From: an uncultured Ruthenibacterium sp.
GTDB taxonomy: Bacteria; Bacillota; Clostridia; Oscillospirales; Ruminococcaceae
Length of the DNA stretch: 49,402 bases
Assembly: GCA_944386565.1 (NCBI GenBank)
Contig: CALXBO010000014.1
Span: forward strand, 1 to 49,402
Direction: 5' to 3'
In this document: one piece after another, positions 16,705-25,490 of the stretch
Layout: every line of letters starts with the position of its first letter
Numbering within the stretch: position 1 is the first letter of the stretch
Notes under the pieces: model-generated
What the model saw: only the letters and a program-made list of their open reading frames with translations
Told to the model about the DNA's origin: nothing
Databases searched by the model: none
Translations under genes and position numbers: made by a program

Positions 16705-18526
16705 GCCCGTGCTCCCTCTTGGCTTTCTGGCGGAACGACGTGGGGGATTCCCCGGACGTCGCCTTGAATAGACGCAAAAAATAATTGTAGTTGGGGATGC
16801 CCGCGGCCTCCGCGACGTCCCGCGTGGTCTGCTTTGTCGTCAGAAGCAGCTCCTTGGCGTATTCGATGCGCTTTGTGTTGACATACTCCGTGAAGCCGAT
16901 GCCGATCTGGTTTTTGAACAGCCGGCTCAACGTGTACGTCGAGATCTGGAACGCGTCTGCCACCTGTGTCTGGCTCAGATCGGCGTTGCGGTAATTCTGT
17001 TCGATGTACAGAAGGATCTCGTTCTGCTGTTCCTTTTTGCGGCTCTCCTTTTTCTCCAGCGCCTGAAGATCCTTCTTCACCACGTGCAGGTCGGTCAGAC
17101 GCCCGGCCTTTTTGTAACACGAGATGTAGCTTGCGCGGATGTCATCCAGCTTGTCCACGACCTTACCCGACGTGACGGTGTAATCGGTGATGAAGTGTTC
17201 TTCGAGCCACTGACGGATCCATGCGCCCACGGCCTCGCTGTTGTCGTGCAGCAGAAAGGCAATCGCGACGCTGTGCTTGGCGTCCTCGTCCTCCGTCATG
17301 AACAGGCGAATGTGAAACTCGCTCTCGGCGGCCTTGATAAGCTGTAGCGACTCCCCGGACAAAAACGACTCACCCTCGATGAAGAACACACAGAAATACG
17401 GCGAAGACGAGATGTCCAGGCCGAGTTCCCGCAGCTGGCGGTGTGAGATGTGGCCGCCGTAGATCAGATGGTCCAGCAGAAGCGACATGATCTGCGTCCG
17501 CTGTTTGTGGATGGTGAAGTCCTTCGTCATCAGCGCATTGCGGATCGCCGACAGCTCGTCCAGCTCTGCTCCGTTGTAGAGATCCAGCTCCCGGGTGAGG
17601 CTGTGGATCGGCCGATAGGCGATGAACAGCGAGACCGATGTGATGATCAGCAGGATGCCCACGGACGCAAGGCTCAGCAGGAAAAGGCTTTGATAAAACG
17701 CCGCCACGCGGTTTTGCATGGAGCTCGAGAACAGGCGCACGGAAAACACAAGCGGAAGGGATTCGTAGTCGGCGCGGTACAGCTCGCCGGTCCCGGAGTC
17801 CGTTTCCCCTCCGTCCATCAGTCGAAGATAGACGGCGTCAGTCTGTTTGTCGCACACGCAGAATTCGACGCCGTTGTTCAGCGCGGCGAGCGAGTTCAGC
17901 TGTTCGTTGTCCCGCGGGGAGATCCGGTAAAAGATCAGTACGCGGTCGGCGTTGCGCCCGAGGACGGAGCAGAACCCCACGAGCATGTCGCCGGGCTGTC
18001 CGTCCAGCGTGCTAGCAGAGCCGAAGATCATCGTCGACGGCTCGTAGTTCTCCGGCAGGAAAAAAGTCCCGGGCGCGTCGGACAGATCCAGATGATTCTG
18101 CGCGGCCTCGTTGCGGATGTACGACTCCAGCGTCTGACAGGAGGATTTGGTGATGATGCGGCCGGAGTCGTAATAATAGATGCCGCAGTCGGCGGCCCCG
18201 TGCGAACTGTATTCGCGGAGCATCTCGTTGACGGCCTCATAGTACCAGTACACGCTGGTGTCGAAGTTGGCGGTTCCCTGATAGAACGCGCTGCCGACCT
18301 TTTTGCTGTTTACGCAGATGAAAGTCGCGTGGCTCTCGAGCCGGCTCAGCTCCTCCACCACCGCGTTGGTGAACGTCTCCGCGACCTTTTGGCAGTACGT
18401 CTGATTGCTGTACTCGAGCTCCTGACGCGTCCGGTGCCAGAACAGCACCATGACGAGCAGAACCGACGCAGTCAGCCCGATCAGAAAGACGATGGCGAGC
18501 CGGTGCAGATACTTATAGCGTGCCAT
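16661..18526 (-). CDS. Membrane-anchored AraC-family regulator
   Basis: 621 aa. One membrane helix at ~10-30 and a second at ~285-307 enclose an extracellular sensor of ~250 residues. A cytosolic linker leads to a C-terminal AraC double helix-turn-helix at ~505-605 (QTQVADAFQISTYTLSRLFK and TTRDVAEAAGIPNYNYFLRLF). The architecture matches one-component surface regulators that commonly sit next to LplA/LplB/YtcP importers and sense the external sugar. It overlaps the GH105 gene by 14 bp and the GH36 gene by 44 bp, an unusual place in the middle of an enzyme operon. Likely activator of both divergent operons. Confidence 0.87.
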   Translation of the reverse strand: MARYKYLHRLAIVFLIGLTASVLLVMVLFWHRTRQELEYSNQTYCQKVAETFTNAVVEELSRLESHATFICVNSKKVGSAFYQGTANFDTSVYWYYEAVNEMLREYSSHGAADCGIYYYDSGRIITKSSCQTLESYIRNEAAQNHLDLSDAPGTFFLPENYEPSTMIFGSASTLDGQPGDMLVGFCSVLGRNADRVLIFYRISPRDNEQLNSLAALNNGVEFCVCDKQTDAVYLRLMDGGETDSGTGELYRADYESLPLVFSVRLFSSSMQNRVAAFYQSLFLLSLASVGILLIITSVSLFIAYRPIHSLTRELDLYNGAELDELSAIRNALMTKDFTIHKQRTQIMSLLLDHLIYGGHISHRQLRELGLDISSSPYFCVFFIEGESFLSGESLQLIKAAESEFHIRLFMTEDEDAKHSVAIAFLLHDNSEAVGAWIRQWLEEHFITDYTVTSGKVVDKLDDIRASYISCYKKAGRLTDLHVVKKDLQALEKKESRKKEQQNEILLYIEQNYRNADLSQTQVADAFQISTYTLSRLFKNQIGIGFTEYVNTKRIEYAKELLLTTKQTTRDVAEAAGIPNYNYFLRLFKATSGESPTSFRQKAKREHGHEDNFTSESLHHDF

Positions 18527-19544
18527 CGTTCCGCTCCGCCATCCAGCCCAGCAGTTCGCGGCAGATCAGCAGGTAAGTTCCGACCGCGTAGTCGTTTGTG
18601 CACTCCTTACGCACTGGACCGGGCTTGAGCGCGACCGTCTGCACCCACCCGATCCGGCCGGACGGCTCCACCGCCTCGCGGTTCAGCGCGTCGAAGCCGC
18701 GCAGCGCGCAGCGAAGGCTGTCCTCGCCCAGAAGCCCGAGCCGGACGCCGATCAGCAGCCCCAGCACGTTGAGCGCCGTGCCGGACGTCTCGGGCATCGG
18801 GAACTCGTCCGGCTCGAGCAGGCTGGTGCGCCAGAATCCGTCCGGGCTCTGGCACCGGCAGACGGCGCGCGCCATCGGGACGAACACCTCGCAGTATTCG
18901 GCCCGGTAGCGGCAGTCAGCGGGCAGCGTGCGCAGCGTGCGCGCCAGCCCCGCCAGCACCCAGCCGTTCCCGCGCGACCAGAACACCTTCTTCCCGCTGC
19001 GCGTCCGCGCCTTTTCGGGCAGAAAGTCCTCGTCGCGAAACCACAGGCACGCCTCCTCGTCGTAGCAGCCGCGCTCCGTCTTGCTGTTGACAAACAGGCG
19101 GTACGCCTTGTCAAGAAGGCGCCCGTCGCCGAGATACAGCCCGATCCGATTGTAAAAGTTGAGCGCCATGTACATCGTGTCCACCCACCACCAGTAGTCG
19201 TTCGCGGGGTCGGCGGCGGTGAATTCCATCGTCCGCTTCATCGGCGTCCAGTCGCCGGACACGCCGAAGCGGAGCATCAAATCCATATACGTTTCGCCGC
19301 AGCTCAGATTGTCGGCGTTTGTGGTGTTGAACGTCCCGTTGTCGTAAAAATTCCATCCGTTGGCCGCGGCCCACGCCGCGGCCCGCTCCAGATATTCCGG
19401 CTTCCCGAGAACCTCGTAGGCGGCCAGGTCGCCGAGGTAGTACGCCGCGCGCTCCCACGCGCAGTCCCCCGGGGCGGGCGTCTGCCCGATCCAGTAGTCG
19501 TTGACCCGCTCCATCCGCTCCTTGATTTCCTGTGCGTTCAGCAT
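18513..19544 (-). CDS. GH105/GH88-like unsaturated glycuronyl hydrolase
   Basis: 343 aa (alpha/alpha)6-barrel protein. The start ATG at 19544 overlaps the end of the GH127 gene; the open frame continues far upstream but only as antisense-like shadow. Signature stretches: CGETYMDLMLRF, WWWVDTMYMAL with the likely catalytic D122, and FWSRGNGWVLAGLAR. This family hydrates the double bond of unsaturated uronic acid residues made by polysaccharide lyases, in the cytoplasm. It fits the presence of a lyase-like surface protein at 25491. Substrate (rhamnogalacturonan or other) is inferred only. Confidence 0.85.
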   Translation of the reverse strand: MLNAQEIKERMERVNDYWIGQTPAPGDCAWERAAYYLGDLAAYEVLGKPEYLERAAAWAAANGWNFYDNGTFNTTNADNLSCGETYMDLMLRFGVSGDWTPMKRTMEFTAADPANDYWWWVDTMYMALNFYNRIGLYLGDGRLLDKAYRLFVNSKTERGCYDEEACLWFRDEDFLPEKARTRSGKKVFWSRGNGWVLAGLARTLRTLPADCRYRAEYCEVFVPMARAVCRCQSPDGFWRTSLLEPDEFPMPETSGTALNVLGLLIGVRLGLLGEDSLRCALRGFDALNREAVEPSGRIGWVQTVALKPGPVRKECTNDYAVGTYLLICRELLGWMAERNDGTL

Positions 19545-21505
19545 ATGCTCTCCACTTCCTTTCCTTGCGCCACCGGCGCCTCTACCGGCAGCCACACGGC
19601 GATTTGATCGTCCTCTTCCCAGAATTTTCCCGCCCCGGCGTAATCCGTCAGCACGACTTCGCCGCCGTCGGCGAGCGCCAGCGCTACCGCCGCAAGGCGG
19701 CCGGGCGCAGCGGGCAGCTCGCGCACCGGGGGGCCGCCGTCCGGCATCTGCCGGAGGGCCAGCGGCCGCTTTGGGATCCAGCCCGTCCGCTGCTGCGCGG
19801 CGAGCGCCAGGGGGCCGCGCAGGAACGCGGCGTGGCGCGCCAGCTGAGGCCCCGGACGGTCGCAGACGGGCACCATGTAGTCCAGCTCCCACACCATGTG
19901 CGTGTGAAGAATGTCCTGCTCGTACACGGCGGGGGCGAGACAGCGCACCCGCATGTCCAGCGAGAGGCGCACGCAGTCGCCGCCGCGCCACAGCCGCGTC
20001 AGCGGCAGATATCCAGCCTGTGCGCAGACGCGCTCGCCGTTGACGTCCGCGCAGGTGCTCGCGCTCCACGCCGGCACGCGCAGCCACAGCGTGAAACGCT
20101 CAGGCTGCTCCATCTGCAATGTGACGGCGACTTCGCCGGACGCCGGGTAGTCGGTGTCGACGTCCAGCGTCAGGGCTGCGCCGGACGGGGTGGACGTCTC
20201 AATCCGGGCCGCCGCATACAGGTTGAGCACCAGCCCGCCCTCCCGCGCGAAGAGCTGCATCCGCGGGACGAGCCCGCACCCCGCGGAGCCAATGCACGCG
20301 CAGCAGCCGTAGAAATGATGGTCGGACAGAATCTGAAATCCGCCGACCTCGCGGCCGCGGCGCCCCCGGGTCAGCGGGCTGTAGCTGTCGAACGGAAGAG
20401 GCTCCAGAACCAGCCGGGCGTCGCGCTCCCGCAGCGACGGCTGCTGCACCCAGCGCGTGTTGAGCGCGCCGAGATATGCGTTGTAAAACGCGCGTTCGAA
20501 GGCGTCCGAATAGGCGGCGTCTCCGGTCAGCTGCGCCGCCTGCGCCATCAGCTTCATCAGGCTGACGGTCACGCACGTCTCCTGCATCAGAGGCCCGGCC
20601 TCCTCGCTCGCCTGCCGGTTCGCGGAGTGGTCCAGAAACTCGTGCGTGCACCCGCACGAGCCGATGACGGTGACATCCGTCTCCAGCAGACGGTCGGCGA
20701 AGCGAAGCGCGGCGCGTTTGCAGTTCTCGTCGCCGGTGGCGCGGTACAGCTCCAAAAGCCCTTCAAAGCACGAGATCATCTCGTACGCCTTGGTGATGGG
20801 GTACTGATAGGGGAGAAGCCGGTCCTCGAGCGCGGCCTCGAAGATGTCGAACACGGACGTCCCGCCGCGCCCGACGATGTACTCGGCAAAGTCCAGATAT
20901 TTGCTCTGCCCCGTCAGGCGGTACAACAGAACGACGGGCTCAAGGATCGACGACGCGTTCAGGCCCCGGTAGAGGCCGGACGCGGCGCAGAGATCCCGTT
21001 TCCCCGGGCCGATCTTGGCAAGAATGGCGTCCAACTGGCGGCACAGGCTCTCGGTGATCTCCCGGGCGAGAGCCCGGTCGCGGCACAGCGGCAGAAAGTA
21101 TTCCAGCCCGATCATCACATATTTGCGGCACCACACATCCCAGCCGCTCAGCTCATGGTGTTCGGCGTAGGTCGTAATCGCCCCGCCCGGGCGCTGTGCG
21201 GCGAGGATGTCGCGCACAGTTTCCTCCAGCACGCCGTACAATTCGTCGCTCACGCCCGCCTCACAGAGATAGCAGGCCCCCATCATCATCTTGCCCCAGT
21301 ACTCTCCGCGCCAGCCGCCGTCAAAATCCGCGTCCGGCTCGTGAAACTGACGGGCGAACCGCCTCCAAAGCGGGCGGCACAGCAGCTGCTCGCGCAGCAC
21401 AAACTCCATGGCCTTTGCCGTGACGCCGCGGTAGCAAAAGCGCGCCCCGGCCGGCCGCGCGAACGCATCCTGCCCGGAGGCGTTCGTCTGCCTTTGCACA
21501 ATCAT
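19538..21505 (-). CDS. GH127 (DUF1680)-like beta-L-arabinofuranosidase family protein
   Basis: 655 aa (alpha/alpha)6-barrel plus beta-sandwich protein. The zinc-thiolate site of GH127 is visible: E309 and C311 in METHCV-like QETCVTV, and C401-C402 in YGCCACIGSAG, the second pair holding the Cys nucleophile in characterised members. No signal peptide. It would release terminal L-arabinofuranose or a related sugar from imported fragments. GATCAGGAGGGATCGGAG precedes the ATG. First gene of the minus-strand operon; its stop overlaps the GH105 start. Confidence 0.85.
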   Translation of the reverse strand: MIVQRQTNASGQDAFARPAGARFCYRGVTAKAMEFVLREQLLCRPLWRRFARQFHEPDADFDGGWRGEYWGKMMMGACYLCEAGVSDELYGVLEETVRDILAAQRPGGAITTYAEHHELSGWDVWCRKYVMIGLEYFLPLCRDRALAREITESLCRQLDAILAKIGPGKRDLCAASGLYRGLNASSILEPVVLLYRLTGQSKYLDFAEYIVGRGGTSVFDIFEAALEDRLLPYQYPITKAYEMISCFEGLLELYRATGDENCKRAALRFADRLLETDVTVIGSCGCTHEFLDHSANRQASEEAGPLMQETCVTVSLMKLMAQAAQLTGDAAYSDAFERAFYNAYLGALNTRWVQQPSLRERDARLVLEPLPFDSYSPLTRGRRGREVGGFQILSDHHFYGCCACIGSAGCGLVPRMQLFAREGGLVLNLYAAARIETSTPSGAALTLDVDTDYPASGEVAVTLQMEQPERFTLWLRVPAWSASTCADVNGERVCAQAGYLPLTRLWRGGDCVRLSLDMRVRCLAPAVYEQDILHTHMVWELDYMVPVCDRPGPQLARHAAFLRGPLALAAQQRTGWIPKRPLALRQMPDGGPPVRELPAAPGRLAAVALALADGGEVVLTDYAGAGKFWEEDDQIAVWLPVEAPVAQGKEVESIC

Positions 21506-21551
21506 CTCCGATCCCTCCTGATCGTTTCCGCTTCTTACTTCTCAATAACTA

Positions 21552-21581
21552 ACTATATCGCTTTGGCTGCATCCGGGGCAA
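21552..21581 (-). promoter_or_regulatory. Possible promoter of the GH127 operon
   Basis: On the minus strand TTGCCC (21581-21576) and TATAGT (21557-21552) are separated by 18 bp, about 47 bp before the ATG. The remaining divergent region to 21872 is AT-richer than its surroundings and holds no gene; I could not place a convincing plus-strand promoter. Confidence 0.4.
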
Positions 21582-21872
21582 CTGCCATTTTTTTGCGTGG
21601 CGCGCTAAACGGCGCAATTTTGCAAAAAAGTGAAGTGAAATTCGCGCAATTTGATTCTGTATTGTACAAAACGCACAAAACACGGCGGCAAGTTTGTTTA
21701 CTTCTGTGAATTTGTTCAAAAAATTGCCGCAAAGGGCCTGCGGGGCCCGGACGGCAAAAATGGAATCTTGTTCCCCGGAAAACGGTGTGGTTTAATCGGA
21801 TCAGGCGGAGGGACACAGCCGCCGGACCGTGCGGAAAGACGCACGCTTTCAACAGAAAAGGGGAGACGAGCA

Positions 21873-22835
21873 ATGGCGAGAGGGTTTCAGATCCATTCAA
21901 AAAAGCGCGGCTCCGACGCGGCGGCGCGGGGGCGCCGGACGCTCGGGACGCAGCTGCGTAGAAACTGGCAGTACTATCTTCTGCTTCTGCCGGCGTTCGT
22001 GTACGTGCTGATTTTCTGCTATGGTCCGATGTACGGATTGCAGATTGCCTTCAAGAATTACAAAATGTCGCTGGGCGTCTGGGACAGCCCCTGGATCGGA
22101 TTCCGAAACTTTACGGATTTCTTCGGCGGATATTACTTCTGGACGCTGATCCGCAACACCTTTGTGCTGTCGCTCAGCACGCTCGCGTTCAGCTTCCCGG
22201 TGCCGATCATGATCGCGCTTCTCGTCAATGAGCTGGGCGGGCGCTTCAAGCGGACGTTGCAAACGATCCTCTACGCGCCGCACTTCATCTCCACTGTCGT
22301 ACTGGTCGGCATGATCACCATCCTCTTCTCGCCGTCGATGGGAATCGTGAACACGTTCCTGAACCGCCTTGGCGTTGACAGCATCTACTTTATGGGCGAT
22401 CCGAACTTTTTCCGCCCGCTGTACATCGGTTCCGACATCTGGCAGCACATGGGGTGGAACGCCATCATCTACATCGCGGCGCTGTCCGGGGTGGACCCCG
22501 GCCTGCACGAGGCGGCGGAGCTGGACGGCGCGTCGCGCCTGCAGCGCATCATCCACATCAACCTGCCCTGCATTTTGCCGACGATCATCATCATGCTCAT
22601 CATGCAGCTCGGCAACATCGCCACCATCAGCTACGAAAAGGTGTTCCTGATGCAGAACGACCTGAACCTCGGCGTCTCGGAGGTCATCTCGACGTATGTT
22701 TACAAGCGCGGCCTCGTCAGCAACAACTACAGCTTCGCAACGGCGGTCGGGCTGTTCAACAACATCGTAAACGTCACGATGCTGGTGATCGCCAACAAGG
22801 TCTCGAGAAAATTCAGCGAGACAAGTCTGTTCTGA
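21873..22835 (+). CDS. Sugar ABC transporter permease, LplB type
   Basis: 320 aa. Start at 21873 behind AAAAGGGGAGACGAGCA; the longer frame lacks a ribosome site. A basic N-terminus of ~35 residues is followed by six membrane helices (first YYLLLLPAFVYVLIF) and the EAA loop EAAELDGASRLQRI. LplB-type permeases import oligosaccharides in Firmicute polysaccharide loci and rely on a distant ATPase. It forms a transporter with the next two genes, divergent from the GH127 operon. Confidence 0.9.
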   Translation: MARGFQIHSKKRGSDAAARGRRTLGTQLRRNWQYYLLLLPAFVYVLIFCYGPMYGLQIAFKNYKMSLGVWDSPWIGFRNFTDFFGGYYFWTLIRNTFVLSLSTLAFSFPVPIMIALLVNELGGRFKRTLQTILYAPHFISTVVLVGMITILFSPSMGIVNTFLNRLGVDSIYFMGDPNFFRPLYIGSDIWQHMGWNAIIYIAALSGVDPGLHEAAELDGASRLQRIIHINLPCILPTIIIMLIMQLGNIATISYEKVFLMQNDLNLGVSEVISTYVYKRGLVSNNYSFATAVGLFNNIVNVTMLVIANKVSRKFSETSLF

Positions 22836-22859
22836 CCGGGCCAGGGGGGAGGATTCGCC

Positions 22860-23744
22860 ATGTATCAAAAGAGAAAAAAACGCATCCAGCCGTTCGACGT
22901 CTTCGTGTACGCCGTCGCCGCGGCGCTTCTGGTGATTGTCGCGTATCCGCTGATTCTCGTCATCTCCTGCTCGTTCAGCAGCCCGGAACTCGTCGCCACG
23001 GGAAAAATCACGCTGCTGCCCAGGGAGATCACGTTCGACGGCTACCGCGAGATCCTGAAGAACAAGGACATCCTGATCGGGTTTGTCAACTCGGTGTTCT
23101 ATATGGTGCTCGGGACGATGTTCGACCTGTTCGTCACGGTCCCGGCGGGCTATGTGCTGACAAAGCGGCAACTGCCCGGCCACAAGTTCTTCACGTTCTT
23201 CTTCATGTTCACGATGTACTTTTCCGGCGGCATCATCCCGAGCTTCCTGCTCGTGAACAACATCGGCCTGTACAACAGCCGCCTGACGCTCATCATCCTC
23301 GGCGGCTTCAGCATGTACAACTGCATCATCTGCCGCTCGTTCTTCGATTCCATCCCGAAGGAGATGGAGGAGTCCGCGGCAATCGACGGCTGTTCGGTGA
23401 TCGGCACGTTCGTCCGCATCATTCTTCCGCTGTCCAAGGCGCTGATCGGCGTCATGGTGCTGTTCTTCGCCGTGCAGCACTGGAACTCGTATTTTGACGC
23501 CATGATCTACATCAAGGATGACGCTCTCCAGACGCTGCAGGTCATCCTGAGGCGCATCCTCGTGCTCGCACAGCAGCTCGCCACGGCCGAGGAGGCCGGC
23601 GAGTACGCCCAGCAAATGGCAAATTACGAGGCGCTGATGCGCTATGCGGTAATCGTAGTATCCTCTTTGCCGCTGATGGTCGCGTATCCCTTTGTGCAGA
23701 AGTATTTCGACAAAGGCGTGATGATCGGTTCCGTGAAGGGATGA
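22860..23744 (+). CDS. Sugar ABC transporter permease, YtcP type
   Basis: 294 aa with six membrane helices, the first at ~15-38, and the EAA loop ESAAIDGCSVIGTF at ~172-185. It ends in MIGSVKG as usual for this subfamily. The gene starts 24 bp after the LplB-type gene with GGGGGGAGG as ribosome site. It is the second permease of the importer and partners the lipoprotein that follows. Confidence 0.9.
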   Translation: MYQKRKKRIQPFDVFVYAVAAALLVIVAYPLILVISCSFSSPELVATGKITLLPREITFDGYREILKNKDILIGFVNSVFYMVLGTMFDLFVTVPAGYVLTKRQLPGHKFFTFFFMFTMYFSGGIIPSFLLVNNIGLYNSRLTLIILGGFSMYNCIICRSFFDSIPKEMEESAAIDGCSVIGTFVRIILPLSKALIGVMVLFFAVQHWNSYFDAMIYIKDDALQTLQVILRRILVLAQQLATAEEAGEYAQQMANYEALMRYAVIVVSSLPLMVAYPFVQKYFDKGVMIGSVKG

Positions 23745-23778
23745 GAATATGATATCATAATCAAAGGAGGAAAAACAC

Positions 23779-25404
23779 ATGAGTATGAAAAAACGCATTT
23801 TCGCCGGCGTGCTTTCCGCCGTCACGGCGCTCTCCGTCGCGGGCTGCGGCGCGTCTTCCGAGAGCACGGGAGCCCCTGCGTCGGAACCGGCATCCTCGGG
23901 CAGCACGGCCGCCGTGTCTGAGGTCGGTACATTCCCCATCGTCAGCGAACCCATCACCGTGAAGGGCCTTGTCGTTGGCCGCAGCACGAACACCCGCGAC
24001 GACCGCATCCTGTGGAACAAAGTCTCGGAGCTGACCGGCATCAACATCGAGTGGGAGTGCATCGACGAAGAGGCGCTGGCCACCTATCTTGCGGGCAGCG
24101 AGTGGCCGGACTTCATCCATCACGCCCTCAGCAGCTCTCTCGTCAACGATTACGGCGTCACGGGCGGCCGGTTCGTGAACTATCTGGACTACCTCGACTA
24201 CATGCCCAACCTGCAGGCGGCCATGGACAAATATCCCCTGATGAGGAAGGCTTCCATCGAGTCCAACGGCGAGATGTACAGCCTGCCCGGCTACGAGGTC
24301 TCCGCGACGACGGTCTCCGCCCGTCCGTACGTCCGCACGGACGTCCTGGAGGCGGCGGGGCTCTCGATGCCCACGACCACCGAGGAGTTCTATGACGCGC
24401 TCGTCACGCTCAAGGAGAAAAACGGAGTCGCCAGCTTTATCCCGGAGTTCAGCAACGACGAATCCTACTGGGGCCCGATGCTGTTTGCTGAGTTCGGAAA
24501 GGGCACCAACCTGAACTTTGACGACGACGGCACCGGCACCGTTGTGTTCAACCGCACCTCCGAGCAGATGAAGCTGTATCTCACCTATATGAACCGTTTG
24601 TACAGCGAGGGCCTCATCCATCAGGAATACCTGACGCTGGACGGCACCAGCCGCTTCGACGCCGCGAAATCCGGCAAGGTGGCGTTCATCGGTAGCGGCG
24701 AGGGCAACAACATCGAGGCCTCCGACTTCGCCGACGGACAGTTCCACCTCGACTGCATGGCTCCGCTTACCTCGGAATACGACGACGACCAGACCATCCT
24801 CGGCAAGAGCGGCTATTTCGCCAGCGGCTTCTACCTGAACAAGGACAGCGAGTACATCACCGAGCTGTGCCGCATGTTTGACATCATGTACGCCACAGAG
24901 GAAGTCGCGCCCGGCACGGGCCTGCTGGGAGAGTCGTTCACGTACGGCATCAAGGGCGTTGACTGGGATTACGACGAGGGCGACGAGAAAACCTACACGC
25001 TCAATGCCCCCGAGAGCTACGACGGCGCGTTCACCACGTATCAGTACGAGGAACTCATCTGGAACAACGCGGGCCTTGCGGATGCGCTGGCGGGCTACAT
25101 CACTTCGACGTCCGGCAACTCGCAGGCGCGCCAGAAGGGATTTGTCGAGAACGTCATCCCCTATCAGTCCGAGATCTACTTCCCGGCGTCCATGCTGAAG
25201 TTCACGGAGGACGAGCAGTACGTGCTCGACAGCCGCCTCACCGACATCCAGACGTACTACAAGGAGATGGAGGGCAAGTTCATCACCGGTGTTGTCGACA
25301 TCGAGACCGGCTGGGATGAGTATTGTCAGACGCTGGAGCAGATGGGTGTTCAGGAAGTGCTGGAGGTCTACCAGAGCGCCTACGATCGCTGGAACAACGC
25401 ATAA
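23779..25404 (+). CDS. Substrate-binding lipoprotein of the LplA type
   Basis: 541 aa, the larger size class typical of binding proteins paired with LplB/YtcP permeases. Signal peptide with lipobox VAGC, C23 lipidated, then a Ser/Ala-rich spacer and a long bilobed domain. AAAGGAGGAAAAACAC precedes the start. It captures oligosaccharides released at the surface. It is followed by a hairpin (25432-25466) and then the giant surface enzyme. Confidence 0.9.
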   Translation: MSMKKRIFAGVLSAVTALSVAGCGASSESTGAPASEPASSGSTAAVSEVGTFPIVSEPITVKGLVVGRSTNTRDDRILWNKVSELTGINIEWECIDEEALATYLAGSEWPDFIHHALSSSLVNDYGVTGGRFVNYLDYLDYMPNLQAAMDKYPLMRKASIESNGEMYSLPGYEVSATTVSARPYVRTDVLEAAGLSMPTTTEEFYDALVTLKEKNGVASFIPEFSNDESYWGPMLFAEFGKGTNLNFDDDGTGTVVFNRTSEQMKLYLTYMNRLYSEGLIHQEYLTLDGTSRFDAAKSGKVAFIGSGEGNNIEASDFADGQFHLDCMAPLTSEYDDDQTILGKSGYFASGFYLNKDSEYITELCRMFDIMYATEEVAPGTGLLGESFTYGIKGVDWDYDEGDEKTYTLNAPESYDGAFTTYQYEELIWNNAGLADALAGYITSTSGNSQARQKGFVENVIPYQSEIYFPASMLKFTEDEQYVLDSRLTDIQTYYKEMEGKFITGVVDIETGWDEYCQTLEQMGVQEVLEVYQSAYDRWNNA

Positions 25405-25431
25405 CGATAGCGCTGAAGTCACATTGGAAGC

Positions 25432-25466
25432 GAGGCCGCCCCATCCGCTTCGGATGAGGCGGCCTC
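25432..25466 (+). terminator. Hairpin after the binding-protein gene
   Basis: GAGGCCGCC / GGCGGCCTC with inner CATCC/GGATG pairing forms a long stem-loop 28 bp after the stop codon. The tail TGTCTGTC is only moderately T-rich, so termination is probably partial, lowering expression of the surface enzyme relative to the importer. Confidence 0.5.
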
Positions 25467-25490
25467 TGTCTGTCACAAGGAGGTTGTTTC

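Noticed and set aside
19532..21709. 725-codon plus-strand frame over the GH127 gene
   Set aside because: Antisense shadow of a GC-rich gene with zinc-thiolate motifs on the other strand.
23761..25476. 571-codon antisense frame over the binding lipoprotein
   Set aside because: The sense frame has a lipobox and family features; the antisense frame has none.
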